A stretch of 64,000 bases of DNA from Streptomyces lincolnensis (GTDB lineage: Bacteria > Actinomycetota > Actinomycetes > Streptomycetales > Streptomycetaceae). The stretch is taken from NCBI RefSeq assembly GCF_021173675.1, contig NZ_JAIHON010000009.1, forward strand, positions 496,001 through 560,000. The letters are read 5' to 3'. Of this stretch, positions 33,401 to 45,577 are shown piece after piece (position 1 is the stretch's first letter; each line of letters begins with the position of its first letter). The notes under the pieces were generated by a model. The model searched no databases and had not been told where the DNA came from. It worked only from the letters and a program-made list of their open reading frames with translations. The translations under genes were made by a program, and so were the position numbers.

Positions 33401-35047
33401 AAGGCGTCCCTGCCCGCCCTGCGCGAGGCCTACCGGGCCGCCTCACAGGTGTACGAGAAGGTCGGCGTCGGCGCCGACCTGCGCGCCGAGCAGGCGCGCG
33501 CGGAGAGCGACGAGAGCGCGGCGCGCGCCGAACTGGACCGGTTGAGCAACAAGGTCCGCACGCGCGCGGAACAGCTGCTCCAGTCGCCCGACGGCTCCGA
33601 CGGGCCGTCCCGGCAGGCCGCCGCCGCGCGGGCCGAGGAGCTGGTGCAGCTCCTGGAGACCCGGATGTCCACCGCGAGTGAGCAGCTGGGGCGGCTGCGC
33701 GGCGAGGCCGAGCGGCACGCGCCCGAGGACGGCGAGGCCCACACCGACCTGCCCGAGGAGCTCCAGCCGCGCGACGCCGAGCACGCACAGGCGCTGCTGC
33801 GCACGGCGACGGCCGAACTCGCCTCCCGCACCGACGCGTTGGCGCAGGCCAGGGAGGCGCACACCGAGCTTCTCGACGCCCACCGTGCCGCCGAGGACGG
33901 CGCCGGCGGCTTCGACGAGATCGCGGCGATGCTGCGCGACCTGCTGCGCGAGCACTCCATGGAGGACGAGCAGGAGGCGCCCGAGCCGTACCCCGGCAGC
34001 CTGGAGGATGCGCGGCAGTCCGCCGCCGAGGCCCGCCGGTCCCTGCGCGGCTGCGCCGCCGACCTCTCGGCCGCCGAGTCCGCCGTGCGCGAGGCGAGCG
34101 ACATCCTCGTCCGGCACGCCAACTCCACGCGCTACGAGCAGGTCCGCACCCCGGCGCGGCAGCAGATCCGCGAGCTGCCCGCCGCCGCGCTGCCCGAGCA
34201 CGCGCAGAAGTGGGCGGACGCCTTCGCGCCCCGGCTCCGGGTCCTCACCGACGAGCTGGAGCAGCTGGAGCGGAACCGGGACTCGATCGTGGACCGGCTC
34301 CGGGGGCTGGTCGAGTCGGCGCTCGCCACCCTGCGGTCCGCCCAGCGGCTGTCCCGGCTGCCGGAGGGGCTCGGCGAGTGGTCCGGGCAGGAGTTCCTGC
34401 GGATCCGCTTCGAGGAGCCCGACCAGGCCACGCTCACCGAGCGGCTCGGCGAGGTCATCGACGAGGCGACCCGCGCCGCCGTCAAGAAGAACTCCGACCT
34501 GCGGCGCGACGGCATGTCCCTGCTGCTGCGCGGAGTGGGGGCCGCGCTCCAGCCCAAGGGCGTGGCCGTGGAGATCCTCAAGCCGGACGCCGTGCTCCGG
34601 GCGGAGCGGGTGCCCGTCGGGCAGATGGGCGACGTGTTCTCCGGCGGCCAGCTGCTCACCGCCGCCATCGCCCTGTACTGCACGATGGCCGCCCTGCGGT
34701 CGAACGACCGCGGACGCGACAAGCACCGGCACGCGGGCACGCTGTTCCTCGACAACCCGATCGGGCGGGCCAACGCCACGTATCTGCTGGAGCTGCAACG
34801 GGCCGTCTCGGACGCGCTCGGTGTCCAGCTCCTCTACACCACCGGCCTGTTCGACACCACCGCGCTCGCCGAGTTCCCGCTGGTCATCCGGTTGCGCAAC
34901 GATGCCGATCTGCGGGCCGGCCTCAAGTACATCAGCGTCGAGGAGCACCTCCGCCCCGGCCTGCCGCAGCAGCAGGCGGGGGAGGCGGCGCACAGCGAGA
35001 TCACGGCGACACGGATGTTCAAACGCCCGGCACCGGCGACGCCCTGA
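30434..35047 (+). CDS. MukB/MksB/JetC-like SMC-type ATPase (1,537 aa)
   Basis: A very large coiled-coil ATPase. The N-terminal head has the P-loop FLENGGGKSVLLKLI (Lys near residue 69). Two long Ala/Glu/Arg-rich coiled coils at about 290-720 and 820-1330 flank a non-coiled hinge-like region near 725-800. The C-terminal head has the ABC signature FSGGQ at 1402-1406 and Walker B LFLDNPIG, with Asp at 1440. The residue after that Asp is Asn where SMC proteins normally have the catalytic Glu. This matches MukB/MksB/JetC-type SMC proteins that bend or extrude DNA. No JetD-like nuclease gene lies on either side. It ends an operon; a permease gene converges on it. Confidence 0.8.
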   Translation: MYELSRVRLYSIGPAGARYADTVLDLRGVGAVVPDPAPTQAEFFEEEPVGPPRRPAPAGVLFLENGGGKSVLLKLIFSVMLPGHRNTLGGASSGVLRKFLLADDCGHVALEWQHVLTGECVVVGKVSEWRGRQVSNDPRKFAEAWYSFRPGPGLSLDNLPVAESTTVRPSAEGQSGAQGRRRTMKGFRDAITEAGKAYPHLEVHWEEIHDRWIEHLGDLGLDPELFRYQREMNADEGEAAGLFAVKKDSDFTDLLLRAVTDTRDTDGLADLVSGFGNKLGRRAELIAERDFTAGSVDLLGRIVEAAQARSRARDIHTGAERRTRNLARRLSARGAQERVRAADLAQRVTAAAYSVTHAEGARERSALIAAELAYRHASLALAAAEKSAAAQKRELADARTLHAAWQAAENALRHRAAADRVARVAAAIQEAERDAAPALAARAKAAVDLVRALHAAAEGAENLANEEEERSAALQEVSDSAYRDSTTAATEAQRARSEAGHLRQRLSEVEQETTEAVRAGWLDDSAPDADPARAALAASDAEKTAVAAWDTAREASHRATEHAREAAAAEARAELTAARAEDAATAAARSYEAERRLAEGLAAEERLAELLSLTGDGRSVVPQPRQDSEDSGQGILAPEDLDRFADELRELLDDAVSAAERQLFELRTAAADDSRILGALGDGGLLPPGPDVLATVEFLGEHGIPALPGWRYLAQAVDPADHACVLAARPELVDGVIITDPDTHARAREALEDAALLPRSAVAVGTAAALLAPTPAPEADSGAVFLVPPNPAMHDEHAADEERQTLRARATQRDEEIRTLAARLGKDRELSARLASWRTGCPAGRLVELAQAARDTRAFAEESEAELAEARSVRAEADEAAAEAAQVRDERQEAAQKARRAADALAGLAFRLRERAGWQVKLRELADEATESEARAQTCLERARAADEDRRAAQRAADDARRTARALRAERSEIAGAPDDVPESDAGAPKASLPALREAYRAASQVYEKVGVGADLRAEQARAESDESAARAELDRLSNKVRTRAEQLLQSPDGSDGPSRQAAAARAEELVQLLETRMSTASEQLGRLRGEAERHAPEDGEAHTDLPEELQPRDAEHAQALLRTATAELASRTDALAQAREAHTELLDAHRAAEDGAGGFDEIAAMLRDLLREHSMEDEQEAPEPYPGSLEDARQSAAEARRSLRGCAADLSAAESAVREASDILVRHANSTRYEQVRTPARQQIRELPAAALPEHAQKWADAFAPRLRVLTDELEQLERNRDSIVDRLRGLVESALATLRSAQRLSRLPEGLGEWSGQEFLRIRFEEPDQATLTERLGEVIDEATRAAVKKNSDLRRDGMSLLLRGVGAALQPKGVAVEILKPDAVLRAERVPVGQMGDVFSGGQLLTAAIALYCTMAALRSNDRGRDKHRHAGTLFLDNPIGRANATYLLELQRAVSDALGVQLLYTTGLFDTTALAEFPLVIRLRNDADLRAGLKYISVEEHLRPGLPQQQAGEAAHSEITATRMFKRPAPATP

Positions 35048-35082
35048 GGTCCGGGGCACTGGGACGGCGGGACACCGGGCCC

Positions 35083-36639
35083 TCAGGTGCGGTCCTCGGT
35101 CGGCAGGGCGGTGTCCGCGACCCGGTGCTCGGCGAGCACGCCGGTCTTGTGGCGCTGGACGAACCAGTAGTAGGCGAACCCGCCACCCGCGATGACCGCG
35201 ACGAACAGGACGGCGCCCCAGCGCAGATACCAGTGGTAGGGGGCCGTGGCATTGTAGACCTCGGCCCGCGGCCAGATCAGGTTGAGCGTCATCGCCCCGC
35301 CCCACAGCACGGCGACGATGTTGACCGGCAGCCCCCAGCGGCCCAGCGAGAACCTGCCGTCGCCGGCCGGCTGCCACCTGCCGCGCACCCGGGCGACCAG
35401 CATCGGCACGGTGACGCCCAGGTAGGCGAGGTAGATCATGATGATGCCGATGCTGGTGACGACCGTGAAGATCTGCGGCTGGCGGATGTTGACGACGAGG
35501 ATCGCCAGTGCCAGGACCCCGATGATCACGGTGGGCAGCACCGGCGTCCTGAAGCGCGGATGGCACTTGGCCAGCCGCGCGGACGCGGGCAGGTTGTTGT
35601 CGCGGGCCATCGCGAAGGCCAGCCGGACCGCGGCGGTGTGCACCGCCAGGGCGCAGACGGTGACCGCGATCAGCACACACCACAGCATCGCCTTGCCGGC
35701 CGTGGACCCGAGCACGTCGAGGACGACGTACTGGAGGCCGTCCGTGGACAACTGCTCGCCCTTCAGGCTGGAGACGCTCATCAGCGCCAGCAGCAGGATC
35801 AGGCCGCCCAGGACGAAGGACGCGACGATCGCCCGGATGATCGCGCGCGGCGCGTTGCGCGTGGGATCGAGGGACTCCTCGCCGAGTGAGGCGGCGGTGT
35901 CGAAGCCGTACATGACATACGCCGAGGCCAGCGCGGCCACCAGAAAAGCACCCAGATAACCGGCCCCGTGGGCCGCCCCGGTGCCGTTGGTCTCCATCAC
36001 GACCTGCGGACCGCGGGTGATGTGGACGGCGAACAGGACGATCAGTACGACGGTGGCGATCAACTCGATGAACACGCCCGCCGTGTTGATCGTGGCCATC
36101 AGCCGGACGCCGAAGGCGTTCACCAGGGTGGTGAACAGGATCAGCACCGCGGCCAGGATGACCGCGTTGGTCGCCACGTCGTAGGTGCCGGTGCCGTCGC
36201 CCACGAACTGGAACGCCGACGAGATCTGCGGGAGCGTCAGCTGGTAGGCCAACGACACGGCCGAGATGGACACGATGGACGCGGTCAGCATCATCCACCC
36301 GGCCAGCCAGCCCAGATGCGGATTGCCGATCTTCTTCGACCAGTTGTAGACCGAGCCCGCGACGGGATAGCGGGCGGCCAGCTCCGCGAAACAGAGGGCG
36401 ACCATGAACTGGCCGGCGAACACCATCGGCCAGGACCACCAGTAGGCGGGGCCGCCGCTGCCGTAGCCGAAGTAGAACAGTTGGAAGGTGCCGGTGAGGA
36501 TCGAGATGTAGCTGATCCCGGCGGCGAAGGTGTGGAAGTTGCCGAGGGTGCGCTTGAGTTCGGGCTTGTAGCCGAACTCGGTGAGTTCGGCGTCGTCGTC
36601 GCCGTGTTTTCCGGACGCTGGTTGCTCGGTCGTCGTCAT
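35083..36639 (-). CDS. APC-superfamily amino acid permease
   Basis: A 518-residue membrane protein with 12 or more hydrophobic segments. It has the APC-type start FHTFAAGISYISILTGTFQL and the AARYPVAGSVYNWSKKIGNP block near residue 90. The helix-6 region VMYGFDTAASLGEESLDPTR near 245 is typical of the GABA/choline permease branch (amino acid/choline transporter family). It likely imports an amino acid, GABA or a polyamine. The ATG at 36639 has GGAGTCC before it. It converges with the SMC cassette (35 bases apart) and has its own promoter region in 36640-36832, where I see no gene. Confidence 0.87.
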   Translation of the reverse strand: MTTTEQPASGKHGDDDAELTEFGYKPELKRTLGNFHTFAAGISYISILTGTFQLFYFGYGSGGPAYWWSWPMVFAGQFMVALCFAELAARYPVAGSVYNWSKKIGNPHLGWLAGWMMLTASIVSISAVSLAYQLTLPQISSAFQFVGDGTGTYDVATNAVILAAVLILFTTLVNAFGVRLMATINTAGVFIELIATVVLIVLFAVHITRGPQVVMETNGTGAAHGAGYLGAFLVAALASAYVMYGFDTAASLGEESLDPTRNAPRAIIRAIVASFVLGGLILLLALMSVSSLKGEQLSTDGLQYVVLDVLGSTAGKAMLWCVLIAVTVCALAVHTAAVRLAFAMARDNNLPASARLAKCHPRFRTPVLPTVIIGVLALAILVVNIRQPQIFTVVTSIGIIMIYLAYLGVTVPMLVARVRGRWQPAGDGRFSLGRWGLPVNIVAVLWGGAMTLNLIWPRAEVYNATAPYHWYLRWGAVLFVAVIAGGGFAYYWFVQRHKTGVLAEHRVADTALPTEDRT

Positions 36640-36832
36640 GAGCGGACTCCTGGCGGGCCGGGGGAGGGGGAGCGGCCTGGTGTACACCCTGCACGTGATG
36701 TGCTGATTGTCACGGCAGTGGCGCGGCTGATCCACCCTCTGGATCAAGGCAGTTCGGCACGCCTCGACCCCGGTCTCCCGCTCGCGGTCCCTTCGCCGGC
36801 CCGCCCGGCCGCCTCTGCGACGGCCCGCGGGG

Positions 36833-37450
36833 CTACGGGTGCGCCACCTGGCCGCGGCCCTCGCGTCGGCGTATCCGCGCCTGGGTGCGCTCGGCGGCCC
36901 GAGCCTGCCGCCTCGCCCTGCGCCGCTCGCGCCGCAGGGCACGGGCGGTGCTGCTGGGGACGGAGACCACGCCGTTGCGCTGGTTCCACACCTGGCGCGT
37001 CACCCAGACGTCCAGGGCGGCCCAGGTGGCCACCACGGTGCTGGCCACGCTGCTCAGCACCATCGGGAACGCCAGCCACGAACCGGCCATGGTGCACAGG
37101 AAGGCCACCATCGCCTGGATCAGCGTCACGGCGATGACCAGCACCGCACGCACCGCCGAGGTCCGGACCGGATCGGGCAGCCGACGCCGCCGCGCGGGCT
37201 CCTCCACCCACAATGGCCGGTTGTAGGGCTCCTCATGGGCCTCTCGCCCCTCACGAGCCTCAGGAGGCCGCGTCGTGCGGCCGGAGCCCTCGGGTGCCGC
37301 AGTGCTGCCCGCCCGAGCCTCGCGTCTGCCCGCCGGGCGCTCCTCCGGCGCGAGGTCGCGATCCGGCACCTCAGGGGCTCGCCGCACCCTGAGGTGCGTC
37401 GTCTCGTCGTCCGACGGCGCCTCGCGCCGCTCCGCCGTGCTCATCGACAT
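36833..37450 (-). CDS. Membrane protein with charged, low-complexity ends
   Basis: A 205-residue protein. The first 90 residues are Arg/Glu-rich and probably disordered. Two adjoining hydrophobic segments at about 100-122 and 126-150 make a membrane hairpin, and the last 45 residues are strongly basic (many Arg). It could bind nucleic acid or acidic lipid at the membrane, but no family is recognised. The ATG at 37450 follows GGGGAG by four bases; a second ATG at 37444 is also possible. It is divergent from the conservon with 415 bases between. Confidence 0.68.
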   Translation of the reverse strand: MSMSTAERREAPSDDETTHLRVRRAPEVPDRDLAPEERPAGRREARAGSTAAPEGSGRTTRPPEAREGREAHEEPYNRPLWVEEPARRRRLPDPVRTSAVRAVLVIAVTLIQAMVAFLCTMAGSWLAFPMVLSSVASTVVATWAALDVWVTRQVWNQRNGVVSVPSSTARALRRERRRARRQARAAERTQARIRRREGRGQVAHP

Positions 37451-37815
37451 GTCACTCCCCACCGCCGGTCAGACCTGCTCGCCCCGCGCCCGAAGACACG
37501 GCTCCCCACTGGCTGCCCGGCTTGCGCTGTTTTACGCCGCCCGGAGACGGCATACGGCTCGTGTGGCCGATTCCGCCCCCAACTCCCATAGAGAAGGACG
37601 AACGACGGCCCACCAAGATTCCCAACAACCGTAAAAATTCGGCCAATGAGTCGACCGGTCCGATCGCCCCCGCCGCGGCGGCCGTCCGTGGCGAGCGGGA
37701 GGCAATCTCCCCCAATGAGCGGACAACTCGCCATGACTCGTCACCGGTGCGGATGTTCAGCTTCCGGACCGGTCTTCGAGTTACGTGCGTGTCAGTAGTA
37801 GGCTCGCGCCGTTTG

Positions 37816-37849
37816 TTGACGCACATGTGTACCCCCGTAGGACGGGGGT
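37816..37849 (+). promoter_or_regulatory. Conservon promoter with an inverted repeat over the -10
   Basis: TTGACG (37816-37821), a 16-base spacer and TAGGAC (37838-37843) form a good vegetative promoter; transcription would start near 37850, 16 bases before the cvnA-like start. The arms ACCCCCGT and ACGGGGGT with three bases between (37831-37849) overlap the -10 and could be an operator. The rest of the 37451-37865 spacer contains an AT-richer patch (37555-37650) but no gene that I can support. Confidence 0.65.
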
Positions 37850-37865
37850 CGAGCTGGGGGAGGCC

Positions 37866-40754
37866 ATGCGCTTTCGCGGGAAGTCGATCCGCCGGAAGAT
37901 CGTGGCGCTGCTTCTCGTGCCGCTGGTGTCCCTGATCGCGATCTGGGGCTTCGCCACGGTACTGACGGGCCGGGAAGTGGCCCAGTTGTTCCACGTGTCG
38001 TCGGTCGTGGAGAAGGTCGGTTATCCCACCGAGGACACCGTCCGGGTGCTCCAGCAGGAGCGCCGCCAGACCCTCGTCTACCTCGCCGACCCCCGGGCGT
38101 CCGACGCGCTCTCCGCGCTGCGCGGCACCCGTGACGCCACCGACGACGCCGTCGCCAAGTTCCGGAAGAACGCGCAGGATCCCGACGTGCGCGACGGCAT
38201 GGACGCGGACGACGACGAACACGTCACCGCCGTCCTGGACGGCTTCGACGGCCTCGACTCCCTGCGGCGCAGCGTCGAGGAGGGCACGGTGACCCGGTCC
38301 GAGGCCTTCGGCCTCTACAACCGCCTCGTCGACCCCTGCTACGCGCTGCTGGCCGCCGTCGACGGCGTCGACAACGTGGAACTCGACAAGCAGGCCCGCG
38401 CCCTGGTGAACGTGACCCGGGCCCGCGAACTCCTCTCCCGCGAGGACGCCCTGCTCGGCTCCGCACTGGTGATGGGGAAGGTCTCCCGCGAGGAGAGCCG
38501 CGAGGTCTCCGACCTCGTCGCCCAGCGCACCCTGCTCTACGACATCAGCCTGCCGGTGCTGCCCGCCTCCGAACGCGAGCGCTTCCAGAGCTTCTGGAAG
38601 AACGCCACCACCGCCCCGCTGCGCTCGGCCGAACAGGCCGTGATCGGCTCCGAGTCCGGCATCCCGAACTCCGTGACCGCCAAGAGCTGGGACACCGCGG
38701 CCGGCGGTGTGCTCGACGAACTCGCCACCCTCGACGACCAGGCGGGCGACCGCTACCAGGACCGTGTCCAGCCGAACGCCATGGGCGTCATCGTCAAGGC
38801 CGCCGTCGCCGGCGTCCTCGGTCTGGTCGCCCTGCTCTTCTCGCTCGTGCTGTCCGTGCGCGTCGGCCGCAGCCTCATCCGCGACCTGCGGCAACTGCGG
38901 CTGGAGGCCCACGAGGCGTCCGGCGTGCGGCTGCCCAGCGTGATGCGCCGCCTGTCCGCGGGCGAGCAGGTCGACGTGGAGACCGAGGTCCCGCGCCTGG
39001 AGTACGACAAGAACGAGATCGGCGAGGTCGGCCAGGCGCTCAACACCCTCCAGCGCGCCGCGGTCGAGGCCGCCGTCAAGCAGGCCGAACTCCGCGCCGG
39101 CGTCTCCGAGGTCTTCGTCAACCTCGCCCGTCGCAGCCAGGTCCTGCTCCACAAGCAGCTGACCCTGCTCGACACCATGGAGCGCAGGACCGAGGACACC
39201 GACGAACTCGCCGACCTGTTCCGCCTCGACCACCTCACCACCCGCATGCGCCGGCACGCCGAGGGCCTGGTGATCCTCTCCGGCGCCGCCCCGTCCCGAC
39301 AGTGGCGCAAACCCGTCCAGCTCATGGACGTCGTACGCGCCGCCGTCGCCGAGGTCGAGGACTACGAACGCGTCGAGGTCCGCCGGCTCCCCCGGGTCGC
39401 GGTCACCGGCCCCGCCGTCGCCGACCTCACCCATCTCGTCGCCGAACTCCTGGAGAACGCCACGGTGTTCTCCCCGCCGCACACCGCCGTGCAGGTACTG
39501 GGCGAACGCGTCGCCAACGGCTTCACCCTGGAGATCCACGACCGCGGTCTCGGCATGGCGGCCGACGCGCTGCTGGACGCCAACCTCCGGCTCGCCGAGA
39601 CACCCGAGTTCGAACTCTCCGACACCGACCGGCTGGGCCTGTTCGTGGTCAGCCGGCTCGCCCAGCGGCAGAACGTCCGGGTCTCGCTCCAGCCGTCGCC
39701 GTACGGCGGCACGACGGCCGTCGTCTTCATCCCCGACACCCTGCTGACGGACGACGTCCCGGACACCAACGGCATCGGCTTCCGCCTGGACCGGCCCACG
39801 CCGACCAAGGAGGCCGAACTGGAGCAGGCCCACACCACCTCGCTCGCCAAGACCTCGGCCCCGCTGCCCGGCCTGGCGCCCAAGGTCCTGGACGGTCCGG
39901 TCGAGCTGGAGGCGCCCGTCGACCTCGACGCCCTCGGTGGCTTCCCCGGCGCCCTCGACGACGAGGACAGCGAACGCGGCGGACTGTTCCGGCCGCGCCG
40001 CTCCCTCACCCGCACCGAGGACACCGCGGCCGGCCACCCGGGCGAGGAGCCCCGCGAAGGTCTCGGCATCGGCGGCCCGGACTCGGCCGACAGCCACGAC
40101 GACGCCCTCGACTCACCGGTCGCGCTGCCCCGGCGCCACACCCCCAAGCTGGTCAGCTCGCACGGCCGCCCGGTCACCGAGCCGCGGTCACGGCGCGACG
40201 AGACGGGCGAGGAGCCCCCGGCGGGCCCGAACCGGTCCCGCTCGCAGACACCGGCCCCCCTGCCCGCGCGCAGGCGCACGGCGGGCCCGCAACGCCTCGG
40301 CACCGGCGTCGCCGACCGCGTCGACCTCGACGAGCAGCGCGCCGGGGGCCCGGCCGCCCCGGGACGCGAGCCCGCGGGGAGCTCCGGCCCGCCCGCTCTG
40401 CCCAGGCGCACCCGGCGTGCGGAGATCGCCTCCAGCGGCCCGGGGGAGTCCGCCCAGCGCCCCGAAGGCTCCGCCCCACGCGAGACCGGCCTCGCCCCAC
40501 CGAGCGGCGGCTCCGGCACGGCTCCGCTGCCCCGACGGGTGCGGCAGGCCAATCTGGCACCGCAGTTGAAGCAGAGTGCCCGGCGGCCGACCGACGACCG
40601 GGCAGGGCTCGACGAGCGGGACGCCGACGAGGTACGCAGCCGCATGGCCTCGCTCCAGCGTGGCTGGCAGCGCGGCCGCGAGGAGAACGCCGCGGTCGAC
40701 GACACCGATGGCGGCACAGCACCACAACGAACGACAAAGGGGGACGGTCGATGA
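37866..40754 (+). CDS. Conservon sensor-like histidine kinase/ATPase (CvnA-type)
   Basis: A 962-residue membrane protein. One transmembrane helix near residues 12-33 and another near 305-330 enclose a large extracytoplasmic domain with the helical bundle of nitrate/nitrite-sensing type proteins (QQERRQTLVYLADPRASDAL). A HAMP-like linker and the HATPase domain follow: N-box ELLENATVFS near 525, DRGLGM near 560 and DRLGLFVVSRLA near 590. The last 300 residues are disordered and rich in Pro, Arg and Glu. No clear phospho-acceptor His box is evident, as usual for CvnA. It heads a cvnA-B-C gene string, overlapping the roadblock gene by four bases. Confidence 0.9.
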   Translation: MRFRGKSIRRKIVALLLVPLVSLIAIWGFATVLTGREVAQLFHVSSVVEKVGYPTEDTVRVLQQERRQTLVYLADPRASDALSALRGTRDATDDAVAKFRKNAQDPDVRDGMDADDDEHVTAVLDGFDGLDSLRRSVEEGTVTRSEAFGLYNRLVDPCYALLAAVDGVDNVELDKQARALVNVTRARELLSREDALLGSALVMGKVSREESREVSDLVAQRTLLYDISLPVLPASERERFQSFWKNATTAPLRSAEQAVIGSESGIPNSVTAKSWDTAAGGVLDELATLDDQAGDRYQDRVQPNAMGVIVKAAVAGVLGLVALLFSLVLSVRVGRSLIRDLRQLRLEAHEASGVRLPSVMRRLSAGEQVDVETEVPRLEYDKNEIGEVGQALNTLQRAAVEAAVKQAELRAGVSEVFVNLARRSQVLLHKQLTLLDTMERRTEDTDELADLFRLDHLTTRMRRHAEGLVILSGAAPSRQWRKPVQLMDVVRAAVAEVEDYERVEVRRLPRVAVTGPAVADLTHLVAELLENATVFSPPHTAVQVLGERVANGFTLEIHDRGLGMAADALLDANLRLAETPEFELSDTDRLGLFVVSRLAQRQNVRVSLQPSPYGGTTAVVFIPDTLLTDDVPDTNGIGFRLDRPTPTKEAELEQAHTTSLAKTSAPLPGLAPKVLDGPVELEAPVDLDALGGFPGALDDEDSERGGLFRPRRSLTRTEDTAAGHPGEEPREGLGIGGPDSADSHDDALDSPVALPRRHTPKLVSSHGRPVTEPRSRRDETGEEPPAGPNRSRSQTPAPLPARRRTAGPQRLGTGVADRVDLDEQRAGGPAAPGREPAGSSGPPALPRRTRRAEIASSGPGESAQRPEGSAPRETGLAPPSGGSGTAPLPRRVRQANLAPQLKQSARRPTDDRAGLDERDADEVRSRMASLQRGWQRGREENAAVDDTDGGTAPQRTTKGDGR

Positions 40755-41188
40755 CCGCACCGAAGGAGACCGGCCACAGCGTGAGCAAGCAGTCCGGCGA
40801 GCTCAACTGGCTCCTGGACGAGCTGGTGGACCGCGTCGCGAGCATCCGCAAGGCGCTGGTGCTCTCCGGCGACGGCCTGCCGACCGGGGTCTCCAAGGAC
40901 CTGACCCGGGAGGACAGCGAACACCTGGCCGCCGTCGCCTCCGGGTTCCACAGCCTCGCCAAGGGCGTGGGACGCCACTTCGAGGCGGGCAACGTCCGGC
41001 AGACGGTGGTCGAACTCGACGAGGCCTTCTTGTTCGTCACGGCCGCGGGCGACGGCAGTTGCCTCGCCGTGCTCGCGGACGCCGACTCCGACGTCGGCCT
41101 GGTCGCGTACGAGATGACGCTCCTGGTCAAGCGAGTCGGTGCGCATCTGGGTGCCGCCCCGCGCACCGATCTGGCTCAGGGCGGGTAG
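40751..41188 (+). CDS. Roadblock/LC7-domain protein (CvnB-type)
   Basis: A 145-residue protein with one roadblock/LC7 fold: LNWLLDELVDRVASIRKALV, then LSGDGLPTGVSKDLTREDSE, and a hydrophobic sheet VVELDEAFLFVTAAGDGSCL. This family includes bacterial MglB and binds small GTPases, controlling their nucleotide cycle. In Streptomyces conservons CvnB is thought to form a membrane-linked complex with CvnA, CvnC and the GTPase CvnD. Start overlaps the cvnA-type stop (ATGA). Length is typical. Confidence 0.93.
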   Translation: MTAPKETGHSVSKQSGELNWLLDELVDRVASIRKALVLSGDGLPTGVSKDLTREDSEHLAAVASGFHSLAKGVGRHFEAGNVRQTVVELDEAFLFVTAAGDGSCLAVLADADSDVGLVAYEMTLLVKRVGAHLGAAPRTDLAQGG

Positions 41189-41197
41189 TGGGATGGC

Positions 41198-41593
41198 ATG
41201 AGCACTGACGGTCAGGGAAGAAGCCACTGGTTCGACGACGAGGCCGGTCCGGTCGTACGCCCGTACGCCATGACACGCGGCCGTACCTCCAGCGCCGGCC
41301 AGCACCGCCTCGACCTCATCGCGGTGGTCGTCACCGAGGCGCACGCGGACGACCCGGAGGGCGACCACACACTGTCCCCGGAGCACGTGGACATCGTCGA
41401 CCTGTGTCGCGACACCCCGCAGTCGGTCGCCGAGCTGTCCTCCGAGCTCGACCTGCCCATCGGAGTGGTGCGGGTGCTCATCGGCGATCTCGTGGACGCC
41501 GAGTTCGTCCATGTGAACCGGCCGGTGCCCCCGGCCGAGCTGCCGGACGAGAGCATCCTGCGGGATGTGATCAACGGGCTCAGGGCCCTGTGA
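41198..41593 (+). CDS. DUF742 protein (CvnC-type)
   Basis: A 131-residue protein of the DUF742 family. Its first half has the marker VVRPYAMTRGRTSS and a hydrophobic DLIAVVVT strand. Its second half is a small winged-helix (DIVDLCRDTPQSVAELSSEL, then VGVV-type IGVVRVLIGDLVDAEFV). CvnC links the roadblock and GTPase proteins in conservons and may bind DNA. It starts 9 bases after cvnB. The GTPase gene, which normally follows directly, is here nearly 4 kb further on, after an oxoprolinase gene. Confidence 0.92.
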   Translation: MSTDGQGRSHWFDDEAGPVVRPYAMTRGRTSSAGQHRLDLIAVVVTEAHADDPEGDHTLSPEHVDIVDLCRDTPQSVAELSSELDLPIGVVRVLIGDLVDAEFVHVNRPVPPAELPDESILRDVINGLRAL

Positions 41594-41836
41594 CCGACGC
41601 GCTCGGGGTGCCGGGCGCCCCGACCGCGAGGGGAGCCCGACCGCCGGACGGCTCCTCGGGGACGTCACCACGCTTCCCGGGGGCGTCTGTGCCGTGCGTA
41701 CGCGCAGTGGCGCGAGACACGCACGGACCGCGTCCGGCAGCGGGGCCACGCGGACCAGGCCGGCCGAAGGACTCGCACCCTGATGCGCCGGGCGGTGCTC
41801 ACCGGTCCGGAACGGGCACGGAAACGACCCGGCCGA

Positions 41837-41842
41837 TATGAT
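41837..41842 (+). promoter_or_regulatory. Weak -10-like element before the oxoprolinase gene
   Basis: TATGAT is the only good -10-like hexamer in the 333-base spacer between the DUF742 and oxoprolinase genes (41594-41926). No matching -35 box is clear. If used, it would give the oxoprolinase and GTPase genes their own promoter with a leader of about 80 bases. No gene is seen in the spacer. Confidence 0.3.
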
Positions 41843-41926
41843 CTGACCGATCGTCGACGACCATCCGCACCGGCCGATGCTCAGCCCGCGGACACGGTTC
41901 CGAACAGCACGATCGGGGAGAAGGAC

Positions 41927-45557
<3,631 letters not shown>

Positions 45558-45577
<20 letters not shown>

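Noticed and set aside
27948..35047. A complete Wadjet (JetABCD) plasmid-defence system
   Set aside because: JetA-C-like proteins are present but no JetD-like toprim/nuclease gene lies within the flanking genes, so a full Wadjet system is not supported.
37532..37744. A 70-codon Trp-rich minus-strand frame in the 415-base spacer before the conservon
   Set aside because: No ribosome site and no pattern I recognise; overlaps AT-richer probable regulatory DNA.
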